64,000 bases of DNA from Bacillus sp. FSL K6-3431 (GTDB lineage: Bacteria; Bacillota; Bacilli; Bacillales; Bacillaceae_C), in NCBI RefSeq assembly GCF_038002605.1, contig NZ_JBBOCT010000001.1, positions 1,798,001 through 1,862,000 on the forward strand, written 5' to 3'. Below, piece after piece: positions 58,293 through 64,000 of this stretch (position 1 is the stretch's first letter; each line of letters opens with the position of its first letter). The notes under the pieces are model-generated. The model ran no database searches and had not been told where the DNA came from. It saw only the letters and a list, made by a program, of their open reading frames with translations. The position numbers and the translations under genes are program-made.

Positions 58293-58424
58293 ATAATATC
58301 AAATGTAGGATAATTGTTAGCCATTAACCTATTACAATACTGAGCGACCAGTAATTTAGGCGGCAAAAGATTAGAAAAACTCCAAGACTTCTAGACAGCA
58401 TAAAAGCCGAATTCAGGCTTTTTC

Positions 58425-58748
58425 TTATTCTATTTTATCATTTGTTAATATTCCCATACTTTCAATATGCCCCTTTGCTTCTTCGTCACCCAACTGATAA
58501 ATCATCTCATATACATGAAGTAAATTATTATCATGTATATCATTTGTTGGGTCATTATGGTACTCACGAAACGGAATATGTGCTCGCAAAAAATCCGCTG
58601 AACTATTATTAGCATTTGCATCAAAAATTGCTCTTAATTTCCTAATTTCCTCATCGGTTGCTTCTATTTTAAATTGCCAAGGAGACGCAGTTGGTATACT
58701 CATAATTTCTCCCGGACCAACAGCAATATAATAAACAGTTTTATTCAA
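58425..58748 (-). CDS. Conserved Bacillaceae protein of unknown function
   Basis: 107-residue soluble protein, KTVYYIAVGPGEIMSIPT with SPWQFKIEATDEEIRKLRAI and HVYEMIYQLGDEEAKGHIE. I recall similar proteins in Bacillus, sometimes labelled hydrolase without evidence; no catalytic motif is visible. TTG start with GGTGG seven bases upstream. Confidence 0.72.
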   Translation of the reverse strand: MNKTVYYIAVGPGEIMSIPTASPWQFKIEATDEEIRKLRAIFDANANNSSADFLRAHIPFREYHNDPTNDIHDNNLLHVYEMIYQLGDEEAKGHIESMGILTNDKIE

Positions 58749-58937
58749 TTCAAACCCACCTTTTTAATAAATATTACATTCATATGCATATTTTGCTGCA
58801 CTTTCACTTATTTTATTCTTAAGGGACTTTTGCAAATAACGGATTGATCTTAGAATTTACGGGTATAGATAAAATAAAAGTTGCTTGAAAGGTGTTAATA
58901 TGGGATGATAATTTTATAATAAAAGAGGTGAAACATT

Positions 58938-59186
58938 ATGAGGCTTGTCGACGAATTATTCGCTATGTACCGGGATAAGCTGACGGGTGACGAAGAAGAC
59001 CTAGACATGATAACATTTGCTGTTTTAGAGCATTACAATCGTAAAGAACTATTAGGTTTGGTAAATGAAATGGATGACTTTGAACTTCAATATTTCATTC
59101 GTTTATATTTGCTGGAAACGCTCAAAGGGAAATTTGAACAATCAGACAGTGATAATCATTTTTCATCATCCCAGCATCTACACTAA
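58938..59186 (+). CDS. Small DUF6154-like protein
   Basis: 82-residue acidic helical protein, MRLVDELFAMYRDKLTGDEE with LLGLVNEMDDFELQYFI. Probably the small Bacillaceae family DUF6154 (assignment from memory). Function unknown. AGAGGTGA precedes the ATG and a terminator follows. Confidence 0.68.
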   Translation: MRLVDELFAMYRDKLTGDEEDLDMITFAVLEHYNRKELLGLVNEMDDFELQYFIRLYLLETLKGKFEQSDSDNHFSSSQHLH

Positions 59187-59203
59187 AGCAATATACATAG
59201 AAT

Positions 59204-59233
59204 AAAGCAGCCAGAATCTTGGCTGCTTTTTAT
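59204..59233 (+). terminator. Terminator of the DUF6154-like gene
   Basis: AAAGCAGCCA / TGGCTGCTTT stem followed by TTATT. Confidence 0.9.
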
Positions 59234-59269
59234 TATGACAATTTTATTATATATGCGCTGAATTCTTAG

Positions 59270-59722
59270 TTATTTTCCTAAATATGCTTTTAGCATCCAA
59301 TTATGCTTCTCTAAGCCTTGATGAACGGCAAGTAACATATCACCAGTCGTATCATCACCAGATTTTTCGGAAAGCTGTATACCTTCTTTTAACTCTTCAA
59401 TTAAAACGGTAAAGTCATCGACAACAGATTGTACCATTTCATCTGCATTTTCTGCTCCTTTTGCTTCTTGTACACTTGCAAGTTCAAGTGAGCCTGATAA
59501 TGTAGCAACTGGTTTTCCTTCAAGAGCAAGAAGCCTTTCAGCTAACTCATCAATATGCACTCCTGCCTCATTATATAGCTCTTCAAACTTTTCATGTAGT
59601 ACAAAGAAATGATGCCCAGTAACATACCAATGGAAATGGTGGAACTTCGTATAGAGCACCGTCCAATTTGCCACCTGTTTATTTACAATTTCCACCAATT
59701 TTTCTTGTTCATTTACAGCCAT
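59270..59722 (-). CDS. dps: Dps-family ferritin-like DNA-protecting protein
   Basis: 150-residue Dps. The ferroxidase residues His31, His43, Asp58 and Glu62 are all present at canonical positions (FHWYVTGHHFFVLHEKFEEL and VHIDELAER). Stores iron and protects DNA as a 12-mer. AGGAGG precedes the ATG. A sigma-B-type promoter lies upstream, in line with general-stress control of B. subtilis dps. Confidence 0.95.
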   Translation of the reverse strand: MAVNEQEKLVEIVNKQVANWTVLYTKFHHFHWYVTGHHFFVLHEKFEELYNEAGVHIDELAERLLALEGKPVATLSGSLELASVQEAKGAENADEMVQSVVDDFTVLIEELKEGIQLSEKSGDDTTGDMLLAVHQGLEKHNWMLKAYLGK

Positions 59723-59746
59723 TTTATCATTCCTCCTAAGGATATA

Positions 59747-59772
59747 TTACCCGGTATGTCCTTAGTCTAAAC
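59747..59772 (-). promoter_or_regulatory. Sigma-B promoter of dps
   Basis: GTTTAG (59767-59772), 14 bp, GGGTAA (59747-59752) on the minus strand, close to the sigma-B consensus GTTTaa-N12-15-GGGTAt. It lies 25 bp before the start codon. Confidence 0.75.
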
Positions 59773-59898
59773 AAATCTGATTCTGGGATTTTTCTCTTTT
59801 ATGCTACAATAGAAATAGGCAATTCCAGTTTCATTATATTTGCTATAACTGCCCTAATACAATGGTGTAACAAGAAACTTTGGAAAGAAGCGATATAG

Positions 59899-60141
59899 AT
59901 GATAGCAAAAATACTTACAAAATTGATTCGCTTATATCAAGTCGTTATCTCCCCGCTGATGCCCCCATCGTGCCGATTTTACCCAACCTGCTCTCATTAC
60001 GGTATGGAAGCAATTCAAAAGTTTGGGGCTATTCGCGGTGGTTGGCTTACTGTCAAACGTATCGTAAAGTGCCATCCTTTCCATCCAGGCGGATTTGATC
60101 CAGTGCCAGATATTACTAAAATAAAATATAAAAAAAGCTAA
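59899..60141 (+). CDS. yidD: Membrane protein insertion efficiency factor YidD
   Basis: 80-residue YidD: an N-terminal amphipathic/hydrophobic helix, then [14 protein letters not shown] with three conserved small/Cys positions, and [14 protein letters not shown]. Helps YidC-type insertases. Matches B. subtilis YtjA near ytkD and dps. Ribosome site is weak (GGAAAGAAG). Confidence 0.93.
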   Translation: MIAKILTKLIRLYQVVISPLMPPSCRFYPTCSHYGMEAIQKFGAIRGGWLTVKRIVKCHPFHPGGFDPVPDITKIKYKKS

Positions 60142-60277
60142 TTACTAGTTACTCTTTATTCAATACGGAGAAGTTTTTACTAAAGCATTGCATACTGTTT
60201 AATTTTCCAGTATAAGCTTGACTTCACTACAGATGCTATATATGTATCATCTAAAACCAATAAGGAGAGTGATACGT

Positions 60278-60430
60278 ATGGCTGAAGATGTTTTATGTGA
60301 AGTGGAAAACTGTCACTTCTGGAAAAAAGGAAATCAATGTTCAGCTGACCGAATTTATGTTGTAAGCCGGACCGGGAAAATCGCGGAAACCGAGCATGAG
60401 ACCGATTGTCAAACATTCGAAGCAAAGTGA
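60278..60430 (+). CDS. DUF1540 small cysteine-rich protein
   Basis: 50 residues with one DUF1540 unit: Cys7, Cys12, Cys21 and a fourth Cys near residue 44 (LCEVENCHF, GNQCSADRI, TDCQTFEAK), likely binding a metal. The ATG at 60278 follows AAGGAGAG. The TGA stop is the first part of repeat copy A. Confidence 0.85.
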   Translation: MAEDVLCEVENCHFWKKGNQCSADRIYVVSRTGKIAETEHETDCQTFEAK

Positions 60431-60516
60431 ACTCGTTTCAGCAAGCTGAAATTTCGTGGAATCCCACCTACGTTCGCTTAGAGACGGGAGTCTTAAACCT
60501 TAAAAAAAGATCGGGA
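60427..60516 (+). repeat. REP-like palindromic repeat, copy A (full form)
   Basis: GTGAACTCGTTTCAGC AAGCTGAAA, then the hairpin ATCCCACCTACGTTCGC TTAGAGACGGGAGT, then CTTAAACCTTAAAAAAAGAT CGGG. It begins on the stop codon of the DUF1540 gene. Confidence 0.82.
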
Positions 60517-60517
60517 T

Positions 60518-60558
60518 AAAAAGGCAATAGGTAGTGCGTGCGCTGCCTATTGCTTTTT
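60518..60558 (-). terminator. Terminator of the men operon overlapping the menE stop
   Basis: GCAATAGG/CCTATTGC core stem flanked by A5/T5. The menE stop codon (60547-60549) is within the stem. Marks the transcript end right after menE. Confidence 0.88.
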
Positions 60559-62028
60559 AGGAATATACTTTAGTAAGCGGTGGCGCATTACTTTATTTGT
60601 CCCATTGCGTGGCAAGCATTTTATTTGGATAACCCGCTTCGGTATCTTATATGCAGCTAGTTTTTTCCGGCAATAATTTTGAACATCTGCTTCCAGCAAC
60701 TCATAATCAGAAACAATAAAGGCATACGGAACCTTCCCCCATTTTGGATCATCGACACCGATAACTCCAGCCTCTTTAATCTCATTCCTATCCATAAGAA
60801 CCGCCTCTATTTCCGCTGGATAAATATTCTCTCCGCCTGAAATAATTAAATCGGACCTTCTATCTAATACATATAAAAAACCTTCCTGGTCTAAATAACC
60901 GATGTCACCTGTACGAAACCACCCTTCATGAAAGGATTGATCATTCGTTTCTTTTCGATTTAAATAACCGTAAGTAACATTAGGGCCTTTTACAATAATA
61001 TCCCCTGGGGTTCCAGGATTGGCTTCCTTCCCAGTGTCAAGAGTAATTTTTACTTGTGCCGGAAACAAAGGTTTGCCTGCTGAACCAAGCTTTAATAAAC
61101 TATCTTCCGGAGATAAGGTGACAATTTGAGATGCTGTTTCTGTCATTCCGTAGGTTTGAAATATTGGTATACCATTATTTTTGCATATTTCAAGCAGTTG
61201 TAGCCTTGCCGCACCTCCACCCAATAGCATGCAGCGAAAGTTTCGATGATACTCTGCATCATCATTTACAGCTAGCATACGAGTTAGCATTGCAGATACT
61301 ACAGACATAATCGTTATTTTTCCCGATTGTAGTAATGTATTTGCTTCCTGTTCATTAAATTGCTCCATCAAATAAACTGGCATCCCATAAATAACGCTCT
61401 TCATTATTATCGAAAAACCACTAATATGGAATAAAGGAACAGCACAAAGCCATGAATCATCTGCATGTAAACCAAGATTTAAAGCAGACCCCGTTGCACT
61501 CCACCAATGATTTCCGTACGTTTGTAAAACCCCTTTTGGCTTACCCGTCGTCCCAGACGTATACATGATCGAACAAACATCATCCAGTTGAAATTCATCT
61601 TTAATGGTGAATTCCACAGCATTGCGCTGATTTATATCGTAAAGAGAATATGTTGAAATCCTTTTACATTCATCTTGAATATGATCAACTAATATTTCGT
61701 AATCCGAATGAAAAACCAACATTTTTGTAGCACTATCTTTTAATTGAAAAATTATTTCCGCACTTGTAAGTCGGTTATTCAGAAATACAATTTCCGCTCC
61801 TAATTGCTGTAAAGCATGGATAGCCCACACCGTTTCCGGATTATTCTTCATTAAGATTCCAATTCTCATTCCTGCAGTAATAGATAAAGAAGCAAACTTT
61901 CCAGCAAACAAACATACATTTGCTTGCATTTCAGCAAAAGACCATTTTTTTTCATCATAAACAAGACCAGTCCTATTTGGAGTCAAATATGCTCGCTGCA
62001 TTAACCAATTTGGAATAGATTGTCCCAT
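60547..62028 (-). CDS. menE: o-Succinylbenzoate-CoA ligase MenE
   Basis: 493-residue ANL adenylating enzyme of menaquinone synthesis. Motifs: MYTSGTTGKPKGV (phosphate loop), TYGMTET, GWFRTGDIGYLD and a C-terminal hinge DRRSDLIISGGENIYP; the catalytic Lys of the C-terminal domain is in NKVMRHRLL. Last gene of the cluster here; menC, which follows menE in B. subtilis, is absent. Confidence 0.94.
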   Translation of the reverse strand: MGQSIPNWLMQRAYLTPNRTGLVYDEKKWSFAEMQANVCLFAGKFASLSITAGMRIGILMKNNPETVWAIHALQQLGAEIVFLNNRLTSAEIIFQLKDSATKMLVFHSDYEILVDHIQDECKRISTYSLYDINQRNAVEFTIKDEFQLDDVCSIMYTSGTTGKPKGVLQTYGNHWWSATGSALNLGLHADDSWLCAVPLFHISGFSIIMKSVIYGMPVYLMEQFNEQEANTLLQSGKITIMSVVSAMLTRMLAVNDDAEYHRNFRCMLLGGGAARLQLLEICKNNGIPIFQTYGMTETASQIVTLSPEDSLLKLGSAGKPLFPAQVKITLDTGKEANPGTPGDIIVKGPNVTYGYLNRKETNDQSFHEGWFRTGDIGYLDQEGFLYVLDRRSDLIISGGENIYPAEIEAVLMDRNEIKEAGVIGVDDPKWGKVPYAFIVSDYELLEADVQNYCRKKLAAYKIPKRVIQIKCLPRNGTNKVMRHRLLKYIPKKQ

Positions 62029-62061
62029 CAGTAAATCACCTTCTTTTTAAAAATATGAAAA

Positions 62062-62085
62062 GCCCGATGGTATTAGCCATCAAGC
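62062..62085 (-). terminator. Possible attenuator between menB and menE
   Basis: 9-bp stem GCTTGATGG / CCATCGGGC (two G-T pairs), 6-base loop, then TTTCATATTTTT on the minus strand, in the 102-bp gap. Confidence 0.45.
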
Positions 62086-62129
62086 TCATATGTTTTTTTA
62101 GTAACTTTCGATTACAGGCAATTCATCTG

Positions 62130-62948
62130 TTAAGGGAATCTAGGGAATTGTCCAAAATCCGGTTTACGTTTTTCTTTAAATGCGTCTCTACCTTCTTTTG
62201 CCTCATCGGAAGTATAATAAAGAAGTGTTGCATCTCCAGCAAGTTGCTGTAAGCCAGCGAGGCCATCTGTATCAGCATTGAATGCTGCTTTCAAGAAGCG
62301 TAAAGCAGTAGGACTTTTCTCCAGCATTTCATCACACCATTTTATTGTTTCTTCTTCTAATTGCTCAAGGGGTACGACTGTGTTAACTAATCCCATATCA
62401 AGTGCTTCTTGCGCGTTATATTGGCGGCATAAGAACCAAATTTCTTTTGCTTTCTTATGACCGATAATACGTGCTAAATAGCCTGAACCGTACCCAGCGT
62501 CGAAACTACCTACGTTCGGTCCTGTTTGTCCGAAAACAGCGTTGTCTGCTGCAATTGTTAAATCACAAACCACATGGAGCACATGGCCTCCACCAATGGC
62601 ATAGCCTGATACCATTGCCACTACAGGCTTAGGAATCACGCGAATAAGTCTTTGTAAGTCAAGAACATTCAAACGAGGGATATTGTCTTCTCCGACATAG
62701 CCACCGTGTCCTCTAACTGACTGATCTCCACCAGAACAGAAAGCAAGATCTCCAGCTCCCGCAAGTACAATAACGCCTACCTGTGAATCATCTCTCGCAT
62801 AAGCAAATGCATCAATAAGTTCCATCACTGTTTTTGGACGAAACGCATTTCTCACCTCTGGTCTGTTTATCGTTATTTTCGCAATCCCATTATATGTTTC
62901 ATACAGAATATCTTCATATTCTTTTACCGTTTTCCATTCAACTGCCAT
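62130..62948 (-). CDS. menB: 1,4-Dihydroxy-2-naphthoyl-CoA synthase MenB
   Basis: 272-residue crotonase-fold enzyme closing the naphthoquinol ring. [26 protein letters not shown] (MenB-type loop), [13 protein letters not shown] and [17 protein letters not shown] are typical. The ATG at 62948 follows GGGAGG; an upstream extension is not real. Confidence 0.96.
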   Translation of the reverse strand: MAVEWKTVKEYEDILYETYNGIAKITINRPEVRNAFRPKTVMELIDAFAYARDDSQVGVIVLAGAGDLAFCSGGDQSVRGHGGYVGEDNIPRLNVLDLQRLIRVIPKPVVAMVSGYAIGGGHVLHVVCDLTIAADNAVFGQTGPNVGSFDAGYGSGYLARIIGHKKAKEIWFLCRQYNAQEALDMGLVNTVVPLEQLEEETIKWCDEMLEKSPTALRFLKAAFNADTDGLAGLQQLAGDATLLYYTSDEAKEGRDAFKEKRKPDFGQFPRFP

Positions 62949-63071
62949 CTTTATTCCTCCCATATGTATATTCTGATAAAGTGAAACACCTAAGGGTTTT
63001 GTCTTCCCATTTTTTGATGAGTGAACCAATCGAGTCTAAACGCCAGTATGCTTATCTAATATTCCTCGGTT

Positions 63072-63890
63072 TTACTGCTCGTTAATCTCCGATAAAAACC
63101 CCTCTACTATTGTACCAAACATTTCAGGCTCTTCCACATGAATTGCATGCCCTACACCTTTTACTACAACCAATTTTGCATTTGAAAGCTTTAATTGCAT
63201 CTCTTTAGCAATCTTACAAAACTTTTCATCCTGTTCACCACAAACTAACTTAATCGGCATATGTAGGTCATTTAACCTTTCCCACCAAGAAGGTTGCGAA
63301 CCAGTTCCCATTCCCTTTAAACTGTTGACAAGACCATGGACAGTATTCGCTAATCTTTGCTGCCTAATATGTTCTTGTATGTCATGAGGTAGTTGTTGCT
63401 GCGAAGAAAACAAAGGTATCTTTTCCCAAAAATTAACAAACACCTCCATTCCTTCATCAATTATTCGTTTGGCTAATAATGTATCACTTTGTTTACGCTT
63501 TTCTCTCTCTTCATGCGTTTTAAGGCCTGGTGAGCTACTTTCTAGTATTAAACTTTTCACCTTTTGCGGATAAAGCATCGCAAAGCTAAGTGCTAGTCGC
63601 CCTCCCATAGAGTAGCCAAGTATATGTGCCTGATCTATTTTTAGTTCTTTCATCATGCTCTTTATATCGTGTGCCACATGCTCTATTTCATATCTATTGA
63701 TATCAATTGGTGAATCTGTTTGTCCATGTCCAATAATATCAATCGAAATGATACTATACTTTCTTTTTATTTGAACAGCCAGGTTATTCCAGGTAGTTAT
63801 ATCCCCTGTAAAACCGTGTAACAGTATTAGCGGTGGTCCACTACCAATAACTTCGACATTGTATTTTAATTCATCGACAGTTATAATCAT
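63072..63890 (-). CDS. menH: SHCHC synthase MenH (YtxM)
   Basis: 272-residue alpha/beta hydrolase with nucleophile Ser94 in GYSMGG, LILLHGFTGD as oxyanion region and His in VGHAIHVEEP. Removes pyruvate from SEPHCHC in menaquinone synthesis. The ATG overlaps the menD stop by four bases (ATGA). Confidence 0.92.
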   Translation of the reverse strand: MIITVDELKYNVEVIGSGPPLILLHGFTGDITTWNNLAVQIKRKYSIISIDIIGHGQTDSPIDINRYEIEHVAHDIKSMMKELKIDQAHILGYSMGGRLALSFAMLYPQKVKSLILESSSPGLKTHEEREKRKQSDTLLAKRIIDEGMEVFVNFWEKIPLFSSQQQLPHDIQEHIRQQRLANTVHGLVNSLKGMGTGSQPSWWERLNDLHMPIKLVCGEQDEKFCKIAKEMQLKLSNAKLVVVKGVGHAIHVEEPEMFGTIVEGFLSEINEQ

Positions 63891-64000
63891 TTTTCATCAC
63901 TTTGTAAGTATTTGTTTATTTCCTGGGAAACTTGTCCCCAAATTTGGCGATGACTGTTAGTATTCTCCGCGCGATCAGTTGGAACTTCAATCACATTCAA
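63887..64000 (-). CDS. menD: MenD (SEPHCHC synthase), C-terminal end only
   Basis: 37 codons reaching the window edge: VIEVPTDRAENTNSHRQIW and GQVSQEINKYLQ, the C-terminus of MenD. The four-base overlap with menH fits the men operon order menF-D-H-B-E. Confidence 0.85.
   Translation of the reverse strand: MNVIEVPTDRAENTNSHRQIWGQVSQEINKYLQSDEK

Overview
The window looks like a chromosomal segment of a low-GC, endospore-forming Bacillaceae bacterium. Support: spore genes (sspE, sspK, cse60), a Bacillus-type enoyl-ACP reductase (fabL), a leucine T-box, a SAM-I riboswitch, a sigma-B-type promoter on dps, menaquinone genes and many TTG starts. Gene order follows Bacillus subtilis closely, but joins blocks that lie far apart there. 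I cannot name the genus; the Oceanobacillus/Virgibacillus side of the family is only a guess.

Layout: 1-8.7 kb is the ygaD-ntdP-sspE-fabL-mutY-yfhP-sspK-yfhH-recX-yfhE-yfhD block. 8.7-10.4 kb is an accessory patch holding an ArsR-type repressor and a VOC-fold gene behind a duplicated promoter-operator. 10.4-19.8 kb is the ytmP-ytlR-ytlQ-thpR-dat-pepV-ythQ-ythP block with an alpha/beta hydrolase and ytzE. 19.9-30.5 kb is a glycogen module: glgBCDAP on the minus strand, divergent from a type I pullulanase gene (amyX). 30.9-32.7 kb is a 20-bp tandem-repeat array split by an intact IS256-family element with an 8-bp target duplication. 32.7-56.3 kb is the rsuA-murJ-ytfP-cse60-ytwF-leuS-yttB-ytzC-mnmM-ytpB-ytpA-ytoA-asnB-metK-ytmB-ytmA-ytlACD block. 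56.5-64 kb holds ytkD, a frameshifted lipoprotein gene, dps, yidD and the men genes (menD end, menH, menB, menE), with no menC after menE.

How the genes work together: the glg operon and amyX make and debranch glycogen. leuS is controlled by tRNA-Leu charging and metK by SAM. menD-menH-menB-menE are steps of menaquinone synthesis; the heptaprenyl diphosphate used in that pathway is also the known substrate of the YtpB sesquarterpene enzyme. ytlA-ytlC-ytlD form one ABC importer.

Between the genes the window is rich in dispersed palindromic repeats of at least four families. The most interesting is a short REP-like palindrome that starts exactly on the stop codon of three unrelated small genes. 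Other points worth a look: the higher-order (40-bp) structure of the tandem array, a predicted leaderless repressor mRNA, a micro-ORF whose best-placed start is ATT, and two genes with apparent frameshifts.
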